Shown here: in pieces, positions 43,001 through 53,844 of the stretch
Layout of the letters: each line of letters starts with the position of its first letter
Position numbering within the stretch: position 1 is the first letter of the stretch
Origin: Schistosoma haematobium
Lineage: Eukaryota > Platyhelminthes > Trematoda > Strigeidida > Schistosomatidae
NCBI RefSeq assembly: GCF_000699445.3
Contig: NC_067198.1
Coordinates: 7,748,801-7,812,800, forward strand
DNA length: 64,000 nucleotides
Reading direction: 5' to 3'
The notes under the pieces: generated by a model
Databases searched by the model: none
Seen by the model: the letters and a program-made list of their open reading frames with translations, nothing else
Told to the model about the DNA's origin: nothing
Made by a program: the position numbers and the translations under genes

Positions 43001-43314
43001 CTCACCTTGGTAAAGATATCTTGACTTAAAGTTGTTAAAATAATAAACATTAAGACTGAGAATTATATAGTTAGTTGCAAATTTGACAAACCAGCGTAAA
43101 AAATCCCCATCAGAACTCTTCGGTAATATATCAAATGACATTCGCCTATTCGACATATCTTAAGTTTACCGTTTTATACTCTTTAAATTTCTGCTAAGGT
43201 ACGCCTATAAACAAAGTCTATCCATAATCCAAGTCAAAACCAAGGTTTATTTCAACTGGTCTAGGCCAATATTTCAAGTTTTAAAAATTCTTCTGATGCA
43301 AACTTGCTTAAACA
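40046..43314. other. No gene recognised; possible decayed retroelement
   Basis: About 3.3 kb without a credible ORF. 40840-40900 and 41460-41560 give faint Gypsy integrase-like readings (such as RTLFYWPG) that are too broken to call. Confidence 0.35.
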
Positions 43315-43675
43315 TTAGGATTCTACCATCTGGAGAACCAAAAGGTTCCAAGAATTGATGACTCGGTGTGAAATCATGTATGCCATGGGTATCTTGTTCG
43401 TTCTTGAATTTTCTACTTGCTGGGTTGGAAGAGAATAGAGGTCCAGCTTCTCAAGCCGCTCTCCGTATAGTAAACCATGGAGTTGTGGAATTGCACGATC
43501 CCTGTATTTAATCAGGATATTTGAGACATCTAAACAGGGTATTGCAGCATAAACGCAGTTGTCAAGTTTGGATCTCACTAATGTTGTGTAAACAGTAGTG
43601 AACACATTAGTACCTAACTTCGTGAATGTCCTCCACAAAGCCCATAGGGTTCTACACCACTTAGTTGCGATCCAT
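43315..43675 (-). pseudogene. CR1 LINE (SR1-like) RT C-terminal fragment
   Basis: The minus-strand frame has LWALWRTFTKLGTNVFTTVY, TTLVRSKLDNCVYAA, RDRAIPQLHGL and GERLEKLDLYSLPTQQ. This is the characteristic C-terminal region of CR1-type RTs (YT-x-LVR, LEK-x-x-RA, ERL-x-x-L-x-L-SL). The matching upstream part of the RT lies at 47.7-48.4 kb, so the RTE element at 43.68-47.69 kb separates the two. Confidence 0.78.
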
Positions 43676-43874
43676 CGGCAGTGGACCAGGCACATATATG
43701 CATCGGTCCAAGTTGCAACACCTCATTAGCACAACAAAATGAACACCAAATTCATAGGGGTAGTTACTTCAATGGTAGTAATATATAAAAGAAAGATTGT
43801 GTATAAGGATATAATACAAGAAGAAAGAATTAGTTCATAGAAATAAAGGCATGAAGCAATTTTAATCTCATAGT

Positions 43875-45203
43875 TTAAGGGAAGACAAAGTGTATACACG
43901 GACACCATTGTGATCGATTCTGAGCCATGTCACCCAGAGTCTCCGACCATTGCTTACGATAGTCACGCGGACCCCAACCAAGTAGTCTGCATCTACCAAC
44001 ATGGCTAAGACTAGAAGTTGGTGACTTAAAGCACTGATGCCACGTTTTGGTTTGACCGCCCTTAATTTTCTTCCAACCATCCCCAACACTAGTCAGCATT
44101 GTGTATTTTGGTAATCGGTGTTCAGGCATACGTAACACGTAGCCCAACCATCTCAGTCGATGAAGATTGACAACCTCATCAACTAATTTACTATCATTCT
44201 CTAATACTATGCGTCGAACCTCACTATTACTTACCCGGTGATCCCAGCAGATGCCAGCAATATTTCTAAGGCATCTGCGGTCAAATACTAGTAGCTTACG
44301 AGTGTCTTCTAATCTTAATGGCCATGTTTCACTGCCGTAAATTAAAACAGAACGGACTGCCGCGCAGTATACTCGTCCTTTTATTGATAGACGGATATCT
44401 CGCCTTCGCCATAGGTGGCGCAAGTTGGCGAAAGCCAATCGAGCTTTTCGAACCCGTGCTGAGATTTCGTCAGGCACCAACCCATTAGGGCTGATCAGAC
44501 TTCCAAGATAAGTGAAGTTGTCAACGCGTTCGACTACTTCACTCCCTATCCTTAGTTCAGGTGTTGACGCAGACCAGTCCTGAAGCAACAACTTGCATTT
44601 AGAGGGAGAGAAGCGCATTCCAAACATTCTGGCATTGTTGCTCAGTGCTACCAGAAGACTCTGCATTTTATCAGCGTCTTCACCAAACAGGACTATACCA
44701 TCTGCGTATTCTAATTCGATAAGTGGACCTCCTGGAAGGAGATCAATACACGAGAATTCAGTAGACGAGAATGTTATTTCCATCAATAGGTCTATGATGA
44801 AGTTAAACAAAAACAGAGAAAGTGGACAGCCTTGATGGACACCACTTGAGGTTGCAAAAGCAGATGACAGTTCGCCATAAGCTCTCACTTGACTAGTAGT
44901 GTTTGAGTAAAGAGCCTTTACAAGGTTTAGATACTTCTGAGGTTCACCTTTCAATGACAGACACTGCAGCAGAACCTCTCGGTCTATAGAATCAAATGCT
45001 GCTTCTAAATCAAGAAAGATCACCATTGTCGGACGCCGATAAGCATGACTGCGTTCTAAAATCTGACGAATGGTTAATATATGATCGATGCAGCCACGAC
45101 CAGGTCTGAAGCCAGCTTGATTCTCTCGTATTTGCGGTTCACGAGTCTTTGTTAGGCTTTCGATAATTATTGATGCTAGTATTTTAGATGCTATGTTAGT
45201 CAA
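43875..45203 (-). CDS. RTE reverse transcriptase
   Basis: A 442-codon frame, the main part of the RT and C-terminal domain. Motifs in order: NQAGFRPGRGCIDHI (29-43), motif A MVIFLDLEAAFDSIDRE (60-76), motif B SSGVHQGCPLS (119-129), catalytic motif YADG at 166-169 where RTE elements have YADD, and thumb NFTYLGSLISPNG. A C-terminal domain follows with LRWLGYVLRMPEHRLPK, HVGRCRLLGWGPRDYRKQW and MAQNRSQW. The RT N-terminus continues upstream to about 45470 in a broken frame. RTE enzymes copy their RNA at a nicked target (target-primed reverse transcription). The D-to-G change (GGT codon at 44697-44699) should abolish activity. Confidence 0.88.
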   Translation of the reverse strand: MTNIASKILASIIIESLTKTREPQIRENQAGFRPGRGCIDHILTIRQILERSHAYRRPTMVIFLDLEAAFDSIDREVLLQCLSLKGEPQKYLNLVKALYSNTTSQVRAYGELSSAFATSSGVHQGCPLSLFLFNFIIDLLMEITFSSTEFSCIDLLPGGPLIELEYADGIVLFGEDADKMQSLLVALSNNARMFGMRFSPSKCKLLLQDWSASTPELRIGSEVVERVDNFTYLGSLISPNGLVPDEISARVRKARLAFANLRHLWRRRDIRLSIKGRVYCAAVRSVLIYGSETWPLRLEDTRKLLVFDRRCLRNIAGICWDHRVSNSEVRRIVLENDSKLVDEVVNLHRLRWLGYVLRMPEHRLPKYTMLTSVGDGWKKIKGGQTKTWHQCFKSPTSSLSHVGRCRLLGWGPRDYRKQWSETLGDMAQNRSQWCPCIHFVFP

Positions 45204-45511
45204 ACTAATCCCTCTATGGTTATCACAGGATGATTTTGACCCTTTCTTATGTATTGGGACAATAAGTGGTTGGAATCAGTCAGATGGAATGTTATATAGA
45301 TCGCAGATTTTAGCTAGAATATTAGTCAATTTAGTCGACAAAACTGAACCACCATCCCTAAAGACCTCTGGAGCCAATCCATCTGGACCAGCTGCTCTTC
45401 CTCGTTTCAGGTTAGCTATAGCCTTTTGAACTTCAGCTAGAGTCGAGGACCTACTTCAATGTTCTATTCCCGCTGTTTGGGAATAGTGGGTAGTTGTAGA
45501 GTGGCTGAAGG

Positions 45512-46053
45512 TCAGCTGAACTGCTTCTTAAAGTGTTCCTCCCATCGTTCTAAATGTTTGGACTGGGAGCAGTTAAGAATGTCGTCTTTTTCCGAGATAC
45601 TTTCACTTACACTTGACTTATTAATTCCAGTTTCTTTTATTAGTCTGAAGAGCTGCCTTGTGTTACATACAGCAGCCGCCTTTTCCATCTCTTTTTTTCT
45701 TCCGTTGCCCACCACTGCTCACGGTCGTTCCTTAGACTTTTGGTTAACCTAGATTTGATCCGCTTTCGCTCTTCATTGAGTTCAGAGCCTGATGGGATGA
45801 GTTTACGAAGACCTATCAGTGCAATAGACTTAGAAGAAATCCACCGGTTTTTCGTGACTCTTCTGTTCAAACCATAAATAGGTGTCGCTGCTATTCCCAC
45901 AGCTCTTTGCATATCTTTCCAAGCAACATCTAGAACAGCCTCGTTTTCAGAACTACCTGAGTGTGACCTCAATTGATCCTGGAATCTACTTTTGGCCTTC
46001 TCATCACTAAGTTCAACTAGCAGGTCCTCTGAGTATGGTTTTTCTGCGTCCAT
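45512..46053 (-). pseudogene. RTE linker region between endonuclease and RT
   Basis: Two overlapping minus-strand frames (46053-45640 and 45715-45512) carry the basic, Trp-rich inter-domain region (KNRWISSKSIALI, WWATEEKKRWK, LERWEEHFKKQFS). They are separated by a one-base shift. Confidence 0.7.
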
Positions 46054-46144
46054 TGAGGCGCAAGCAGATGCGTGCTCGTATTAAAGCATGGTCGGAGTCC
46101 AAGCAGGTATTTCAGAATGAGCAACAATCTTCCATCGACCCTCT

Positions 46145-47197
46145 CTAACTATGACTGATGGCAATATGGTCTATTTGAGTCCATCGTTGGTTTGGTGTAG
46201 GGGGTCGCCATGTTAGACGATGTCTCTCCTTATTCTTAGAATTTGTGTTTGCTAGAAATAAACGATTGTCTGAGCACAGTTGCAGCAGACGGTCACCATT
46301 ATCTGTTCGCTGAGCCGGGATACTAAAATACCTACTTAAATGTCTTTCTGTTTGGTTTAAGCTTCCTACGTGGGCATTAAAGTCATGTGCTACGAGTATT
46401 ATGTCTGAGCGTTTAGCTCTTTGAATAAGTTCAGAAAGCTTTCTGTAAAAGTTATCTTTCACTTCATCCAGGCCGCAGTCAGTGAGGGCGTAGGCAGAAA
46501 CAAAGAAAAGGCAACGACGTGTGTCTCTATCCTTCCGAGTTCTTACGGAGCCGTTTAGCCGAACAGCACATAGGCGACTATTAACGGGGATCTACTCTAA
46601 TAGTGCTTGTTCCGTCCTCGTATTTAGTGTTATGCCTACACCTGCCAGTCCACGAGAACTGGCCATTGGGTCGCCATATGCACGGAAGGCGTATCTCGTC
46701 GGCTCTCCGTTTTGGCAAGGTGAGGTCAAGTGAATGACTACACTAGTATCCTGTATGCGTGTTTCGGAAACAAAACATATATCAATAGTACGAGATTCAA
46801 GGGTTTTAGCCAGGGAGCCCTGCTGGCCGATTTGACCTGGGCTGTGTACGTTGAAGGCTGCAATGTGTAGTTTGGAGTGAGATTTCAGTAGACCTGGGAC
46901 AATGTTTTGCGCACTAGAATCGTTGGCTATGGTGACACTTGAGGAGGAAGCCAAAAGAGGAAGTTTAGTGTTGAAAGTCGGTGTAGGAGGAATAATAGGA
47001 ATTGGAGAGGGTGGTTGATTATGAATACAGTGGTCTTGAGTGGTGTTAGAGGTATGAAGGCGGTTTTCACTTCCCGGTCGCCCACACCGTGGGAGGGTTC
47101 TTCTAGAGGTACCTGAAAGGGAAATTGGGCATGAGGTGGTTTTAATGACCTGAGAGTGTGACCAGTGCCCAAAAGACAACTGCTTAAGTTTTGCCAC
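46145..47197 (-). pseudogene. RTE apurinic-type endonuclease, frame-broken
   Basis: The first frame (47197-46592) has a Pro/Ser-rich leader. The nuclease start is HIAAFNVHSPGQIGQQGSLA, with the catalytic Glu in FVSETRIQD. The second frame (46462-46145) has ILVAHDFNAHVG (catalytic D-x-N) and RWTQIDHIAIS with the terminal His. All signature residues are visible but the frame shifts between 46592 and 46470. The enzyme nicks genomic DNA to prime retrotransposition. Confidence 0.8.
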
Positions 47198-47689
47198 ATA
47201 CGACCTTTTTGTGGGAAATTTTCGTTTTAGCTCCGTACTTGTTGAGACCTTACCGCCGGGGAAGAAGATCCATGAGATAAGATGAGCTGTGCATTTTTAG
47301 TGTCGACCTTTTCCAACCCCAGCATCGCTACAGATGTTGATTGTCTGAGGGAAACACCTTACTGTCGTCACACCTCTGTACAGTCGGCAGTAGGACTCCG
47401 CCTTCGGACCTTGGGTTTGCTGGTGTTAGTTTTACCGTTCTTCAACCGACGTGTCTGGTACAGTAGGACCTTATAGAACGATTGTTCCAGCTAGTATAGC
47501 TCGATTGGTTCATCACGGTAGGCAAGCCCAACCACCACGTCAAGGTGGCAACAACGGTCAGGTATCATCCCAAGATCCTCATGAGACTGGACTACGGGTA
47601 CTAGCTCTTCCTATATGTTGTACGTATTTGTCTTTGCATCCCCAATATGCATATAGGCCCATTTGGCCGCGTCGATAGGCATTATGCAT

Positions 47690-50481
47690 ATTTTAAATCA
47701 GCTAATCAAAACATCTAAGTGTGCCTGAAGTGCACATGCATCTGTGTCTCCTGTTATTTCTCGCCGGATGTTTGCATCATCAGTATATAATAGCAGTGAG
47801 GACTCAACTATACTTGGAAGTCCATTTGCATACAGTATAGAAATAAAGGACCTAGGACAGTCTTGTGGTACTCAACGAAGGACTGGTTTATGGTTGGAGC
47901 ACTAGGGATTTATTTTTACTTTCTATCTACGACTTACCAAGAAATTGTTGATTCATTTTAGGAGAAGTTTAGCAACCTCTAGATTTTTCAGCTTCAAGAG
48001 AAGTCTGTTATTTAGCATCTTACCAAATGCTTTGCTGAAGTCTATTTACACAATATCCACTGATTTTCCATTATCTAAATCTTCTACCCATTGCTCACTT
48101 ACTATAAGGAGATTTATTATGCGAGATGGTCCTTTCCTGAAGCCATATTGCTCGCTGTTCAACAAGTTGTTGGTCTCCACGGATGTCATTATTGCCTTTT
48201 TGGTTATTTCCAGTATTTTAACTACGTCACTGGTGAGGCTCAAAGGTCTGTAGTTTGATGGGAGTTGTTTTGATCCTATTTTATGTATTGTGGTGACAAT
48301 TTCATCCTTCCAGTCCGTAGGTAACTCACCTTGGCTGAGTAACATATTGAATGTCGTAGTCATTAGGGCAATAATATATCGTGCTATTTGTCTCAAGATT
48401 TTAGGGTGTAATTCATCCGGTCCTGTTGATTTTTCCATGTCTGAAGTGCTAAGGGCTTTTAGTATATCGTCTCAAACGAAGTCCACAGTGAGCCTATTTT
48501 GTGACTTTGTATTTTGGTCTAGTTTGTCGTCTGGAAGAGGCTCTTGAGTGAAAACTGTACCAAAATGGTTTGCCATAGCTTCTGCTTTGTCCTGATCATC
48601 CTCTATTATTTGAGATCCACTCCCGTAATTAGGTTGATAATCTAGCACTCTGTTATTTTTCTTCAATTTATATACGAGAACAGTCTCTTCGGCTGCTTGA
48701 TTACAGACTGGGCCGACTGCTTTTCATATTTCCTCTGAGCTGTCCGGATTGTAATCATACACTTATTTCGTGCTGACCTGTAGCGTTCCATCGTACTTGT
48801 TGTGTCGAGGTTGATGGCAACGTTTCAACATTTCTTCTTTTTTCTTGGCAAACGTCGAATATTCTGGTCTTTCCAGGGATGATCGTGCTTCTTCTTTTTT
48901 TGCGACTGTCCAGAGTATAAATGGTTAATTCATTTGATTGTATAATTGCCAGTAATGAGTCCATGCCTCTTCTACTGACGCCCCTGAGTCAATTATTCAG
49001 TTTTCAGCCGATACTACAGAGTTGATCGCCTTCATATCTGCGTTCCATATGTAAGGACGTGTCAGCGCAACTGCATGACAGGCTATCTCAGCCATGAGCT
49101 TGAGTAAGATGACCACATGACCACTTCTCCCTAGAGGTGGGAGGAAGGTTACTTGACAGTCATCATCACCGTGCGTGAAGACTTAGTCCAAGAGAGACGA
49201 GTTTTTTAGGTCACCTCCAATGTTCTGGAATAAAGCTAGGGTGATTGTGATTTCTAACAGCTTGTAATCAAACGATGTTTTTGATGGCCCTACTTCTAAG
49301 TTTCCGCAATTTATATACGGTGCGTCAAATTCACCTACTATGGGGCCTTTACAACTGTTTGACCAGGATTTAAGTTTACTTAGGAGAAGCGCACCAGTTA
49401 ATATGTCACTGATTTGTGTACCACTGTCCCAACAGCTCATATGGTTAAGGCGCTTTTTGTGTACAGGACAACCCAGCTACCCCAACAGTTTAGTCTATCA
49501 GCCCTACAGAGTAAGAAAAATGTAATTGAATTTCAGCTCCATACTCTTCTAACATTAACCATATCTCTGAAACGGTAATGGCACCAGGAGTTTCTGTGTT
49601 CACCACGCTTTTGAGCTCCACCATTTTATTTAGCAGGCTGTGAGCATTTTTTAGCATACCTTTAATTACGTGAAGAACTTTGCCGTACCACCCATAGTGG
49701 TTTGATGATCGTTTCGCTCCGAACGTTTACAATGTACAAACACTTAATTATAGGGTTTTTACACCGTTTCGACAGCGCTCATTTATTTCTACCTCTGACG
49801 ATCGTCTCAATATGACCAGCCAGGCTGAGATCCTCACAGGCATATATTCGGGATCCAGTCAGTTTGCGTCCCTTTCTTCATCATAAGCAACTTTTCTGTG
49901 TACTTTTATAATCCACTTTTCGTCCTATTCTATGAGCTTAATAATGCTAACTCGTTCTACTATTTCTGGAATTAGATTGCTTATCAAGGACTTAATGTGA
50001 CCTAGATCGTGTTCAAATACAGCCTTCGGTTCCTCTTGGAAGACTTTCTTAACTTATGAAAAATGACTGACCGCCCAGCGAAATCCGTCTTGTTAAGCTG
50101 TGAAGTTCTGTTTTCTGAAATCTCATCCTTGTAGTCCAATGTGGCGTCATACGTGCGGGTCTCACTCTGTTTCTTTAATTTTCTGGATGTAACCGTAAGC
50201 TAATGATTAGCCTTGATCAAATCATCTATACTGCTCAGGCTTTGTTCCTGCATAGTCTGTTTTTCGTTGATATGAGAATTCAGAGCTGAAACTGTCGGCT
50301 CACATATCTTAGAGCTCCAAATAATTTGTATCTTCTTAGCGTGCTTTTTTTTCCTAGTAACGATGCCTACATCTGTGTATTTGTTATCCGCTACGTTATG
50401 GAGGTCCCCCTGGATGGGTTCATTTACATGCAAAGCTGGACTTATATTAACACTCCGCCTCTTAAACTGACATCTACTCAT
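47690..50481 (-). pseudogene. SR1-like CR1 LINE: ORF1 remnant, endonuclease, RT
   Basis: On the minus strand, high to low coordinates. 50481-50200 is a Cys/Lys-rich ORF1-like piece. 49440-49183 is endonuclease with IVGEFDAPYINCGNLE (GDFNAP-I-W in the family). 48964-48472 is inter-domain sequence. 48438-48046 is RT with STGPDELHPKILRQIA, LPTDWKDEIVTTIHKIG, NYRPLSLTSDVVKI and EQYGFRKGPS. About 47830-47730 has the catalytic YTDD (47776-47787). There are many frame breaks. It ends at the RTE insertion; the C-terminal part is at 43.3-43.7 kb. Confidence 0.8.
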
Positions 50482-50519
50482 CTGCTGTTGGCTGTTTATC
50501 TGAGGGTGTTTTCCTAGCT

Positions 50520-50969
50520 ATGTTCAGCAGTTCAATCACCTCAAGAATCAGCAGAATTTGTAGAGCAGCACGCTTTGCACAGCTAACGCGATATTGGCTT
50601 ACAACACCGTTTACATGCAGCCGGTGTGAGTTCGGTGAACACATTGTGATACCATTTGTTGAAGTAGTCACAGTGCATTCCATGCTTTACCTGAACACAA
50701 AACGCCGAGACTTTTATGTTACTGTAACTGAAAGACCTGACTTAAATAAACATAAAAGAAGCGTTTACACTTTAGGATATAGTCGACGATTATTGACTGA
50801 CTGGTTGATTAGGTGGTTGGAGTCAAATATTAGAAAGCCACAGACATATGTTCATGCTATTTGGGACTTTTCAACTAATCATGTCCGTAATATTGGTCGA
50901 ATAGATACTTTCCAATGTATAAGTGCTAAAATGTTTAAAACTGATAAATATGGGAATAATAAGGAATAG
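50520..50969 (+). CDS. Unrecognised 149-codon ORF
   Basis: An uninterrupted plus-strand frame between the CR1 element and the first CFAP210 exon. It has Trp/Arg/Tyr-rich sequence with VTVTERPDLNKHKRS, LLTDWLIRWLESNIRK and VHAIWDFSTNHVRNIG. There is no signal peptide, repeat or known motif that I can name. The first 55 codons overlap antisense sequence that may belong to the CR1 remnant. It could be a dispersed-repeat ORF or an upstream exon of the neighbouring gene; neither is supported by splice phase. Confidence 0.3.
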   Translation: MFSSSITSRISRICRAARFAQLTRYWLTTPFTCSRCEFGEHIVIPFVEVVTVHSMLYLNTKRRDFYVTVTERPDLNKHKRSVYTLGYSRRLLTDWLIRWLESNIRKPQTYVHAIWDFSTNHVRNIGRIDTFQCISAKMFKTDKYGNNKE

Positions 50970-51247
50970 GGACCATAATTTATATATTTCAAGAAACCTG
51001 ATGATTCACCACGCCTAAAAAAGATCAGCTCAGTATTTAAGTATTTAGCAATATGGGCTACCTAAATCCCAACCAAAACTACCCTTCTCAGCTTCCCATG
51101 AGATAAATTATTTATTAGTATTAATTGTATCCTGATTGGCTTGAAACCGGCTTCACATTTTTATGATCGTTTTTAGCGTCTTCAAAGGAGTTATCAAACT
51201 ATTTTTACTAAGAAAATGTCCAATATTACATTCTCTTATTCTTTTAG

Positions 51248-51465
51248 ACATAGATAGGAAGGAATTTTTATTTGAAAATCCTGTTAATGATATACCTATG
51301 GACGTAAGACGAGTGAAACTGATCAGCCAATCAGAATGGAAACGTTTAAAAAACAAACTGGATAGTAATTTGAATGAAACTTCTAGAATAGAAGAGAAGT
51401 TACAGATTGAAAAAATTAAAACACAGTCAAGAGAAATGGTAAAAAAATGGACAAATACACTTTTG
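51248..51465 (+). CDS. CFAP210-like: CFAP210-like exon A
   Basis: 218 bp after the acceptor TTATTCTTTTAG and before GTATGC. It encodes MDVRRVKLISQSEWKRLKNK, then a charged helix, then REMVKKWTNTLL, ending on a codon boundary. SEWxRI/L and VVK-x-WTNT are landmarks near the start of vertebrate CFAP210. Two more residues enter from an upstream exon that is not identified. Confidence 0.75.
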
Positions 51466-53099
51466 GTATGCTCATTTGTTTATTTTAGTAGGCATTTTGT
51501 TTCTTATCACTTAAGTATATTGAAAAGGATAATGGTGAAGCGTATTTTATCATCACACTGAGATTGATTTTGTGACTAGTAAATGTTTTGTGGTCAGACT
51601 AAATTCTATACTTTGTGCACACTAATGCTGGAGATATACGCATTTTGGCCTAATATAACGAGTGAAATTGTAATGAGGTGAATGTGGCTAAAATTTTATT
51701 GGTTGGTTTGTTCTGGAGCGCGATCGTTTTCTCGTGCGTGACCTATTTGGTGACCATCTTTGTAGTCTGTCGTCCTACTTAAAATTCGCCAACATATAGG
51801 ATGAAACATCTATCTCTTTCTGTAGCGTATCGACCCTGTGACCTCACGTTGTGTTATATAATTGAGGACTCGTTTGCTTGGTTCTCTCGCATATTCTATC
51901 GGCTATTTTTGCAATATTGTCTATATTCAACTGCTAGGATCTTTTGTACATCATAGTGAACTAAAGTTGGTGGTTAGCGACCCTAAAAGGCGGAATAAAA
52001 GGATTAAGGGACCTTACAGACGGCGTTTGGAATGGAACTAGCGTATCGTTATATGACGACACGTTTATAAATAGTGAATAGTGTACGTAAAAACGATGTA
52101 TATGTAAAGGAAAGAAGTCAATAAACGCAAATGAGTATAACAACTGATGCAATGTTATAGCACAGAAAAGATCTACTGAACTACACCAGTGTATCATATG
52201 TGTCTATAATGTTCTGTATTCCACTGCTAGCCACCATTCTTCTCTGCTTATAAATAGTAGTGAGTTTAGTTTCCATAACCCTTATTCTTCTCGTTTCAAA
52301 AGTCATCTCAGTAGGGCGCAATCTACTTGTTTCTTAAGTTAAACTATCCATATCTTAATTTGTCTGGTTCATTATTAGTTTTAAACTCTGAATGTTTCAT
52401 CAAAATACGTTAAGAAAAAGTGTCGTACTATATCCATAATGAGTTTTAGTCCTATGCTTCGTATATTACTCGTCCTGATAACCATTATTATGTAACTCTA
52501 AATGGTAAAAATTTCCAGAGGACATTAGGAAGCGTTGACTGCAAATTATTGTTATACAGTACAGATCCCATTGCCACAAGCACACGAAGCGAACACGAAT
52601 AGGAACGTGAACGAGAGTGAAGTAATAGGATCGAAGATTCTTATATATATAGGTTTAAGCAACTAGTAATTAATCTAGTAAGACGGATGTGTATGTGGTG
52701 TAACATTCTCATACAAACATGACAATAATACAAAATTATAAACAAATTGTTACTGCTCCAACGACACTATCTATTAAATAAGTTAGTTGGACTTACTTAA
52801 GCCCTTTGCCCTTAGTTGAACATCAGCCACCGACTAAGAAGAATTATTCTTTCATGATGTGGGCTACCGGGTGCTGACCACCGCCCTCGTACCTCTAATA
52901 CGTTTCAGAGTTTATGAATAGATGCTTACTTTTGTCTAACATTATGTGTAGGACTTAATTTGTCCTACAGATATTTTACTAGAACTGTAAACACGATAAT
53001 GATGACCCCAGAGTCTATGTGAAAGCTATAATCAGAACAAGTGTTGTTATTAAGTAAAATAACAGGGGTCTGCTTCTTTGTTCTTTGTAACAAACTTAC
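51466..53099 (+). other. Intron, little recognised
   Basis: AT-rich. A short block near 52795-52835 (AACATCAGCCACCGAC) resembles the RTE 3' end at 53.85 kb. Nothing else is supported up to the inverted exon. Confidence 0.4.
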
Positions 53100-53213
53100 T
53101 CTAGTTGCGTAATCTTGAAAAAATTTTTCTTCCATTTGAATCAGTTTATTTTCATTGGTTATCGCTTCAATTTCTGCTTTGCGTTCTTTCTTGGCTAGTA
53201 CTCGTTTTACCAT
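53100..53213 (-). CDS. CFAP210-like C-terminal exon on the opposite strand
   Basis: Minus-strand segment of 114 bp (38 codons) between CGACACAG and a strong donor AGA|GTAAGT. It encodes MVKRVLAKKERKAEIEAITN, ENKLIQM and EEKFFQDYATR. This resembles the segment near the C-terminus of vertebrate CFAP210 (QMAK..., AE-x-E/D, E-K-E-F-QDYAR-E). The acceptor has a weak pyrimidine tract. It sits within the intron between plus-strand exons A and B, opposite to the gene. Options are an inverted or duplicated exon of the same gene, an exon of another coiled-coil gene on the minus strand, or an assembly inversion. Homology is from memory and helix-rich sequence can mislead. Confidence 0.5.
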
Positions 53214-53281
53214 CTGTGTCGCATTTCATAATGAGTAAACATTAATGTATAATTAATTGATAACATTATGTTACTACTTAC

Positions 53282-53400
53282 TTTGGAAAATAAACTCCGC
53301 CCGGAGTCCCTCCGGGGGCTACTGCCGGTCCCAAGCCCGGATAAAGGAGGAGGGTTGGGCATGGGGTTAGCGTCCCCAACCCGTAGAAAACTAACTCGCT
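53282..53400 (+). mobile_element. RTE 5'-end fragment
   Basis: GC-rich block CCCGGATAAAGGAGGAGGGTTGGGCATGGGG, related in inverse orientation to 55018-55075. It marks the 5' region of a Perere-3/SR3-like RTE element; 100 or so bp are retained. Confidence 0.6.
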
Positions 53401-53844
53401 AAAAATACGCTAACCAGAAAAAATTATTCAAACCTTGAAAATAAGTAGTATGAGTTATTAATACAGCGTGTTATAAGTTTTGGTGTTTATTCCAAAATAT
53501 TAAATCATTAAGTAGTTTAAAATTTTTACTTCTATTAGTATTCTTGGTTTTTGAACAAAATATGCACGGATAACCTCAGTATGAAAAAAGTGATTTTTTA
53601 ATGAATTACTCAGACCAAGTGTTCAGTACTACGATTGGGAACTGAAATCGATGTTAAATATTCCTAGTAAACAAGCAATAGAAGCGTTCACGATTAAGCA
53701 GAGAGTTCATCTTTGGAAAAATAAGTTTAGTACAGCTGGTAATTAATGAGAAATCATTATGAAGCTAAAAATACGATAATCAACCTCAAAATAATAAACA
53801 ATTGTAATTTGACTGAAATGACACATTACCTACTGATTCACACC
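53401..53844 (+). other. Intron, nothing recognised
   Basis: AT-rich sequence between two RTE pieces. No coding or structured feature is seen. Confidence 0.4.

Larger units (their letters stand above)
43676..47685 (-). mobile_element. SR2-like RTE LINE, near full length, inactivated
   Basis: On the minus strand: 5' UTR (about 47680-47200), apurinic-type endonuclease (47197-46145, frame-broken), linker (46053-45512), RT (45470-43875) and 3' UTR (about 43875-43680). It has at least four frame breaks plus a substitution in the RT catalytic motif. The flanks on both sides are CR1 sequence, so it appears inserted in an SR1-like element. Fragments of the same family lie at 10.3, 12.1, 12.6 and 60.7 kb. 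Confidence 0.85.
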
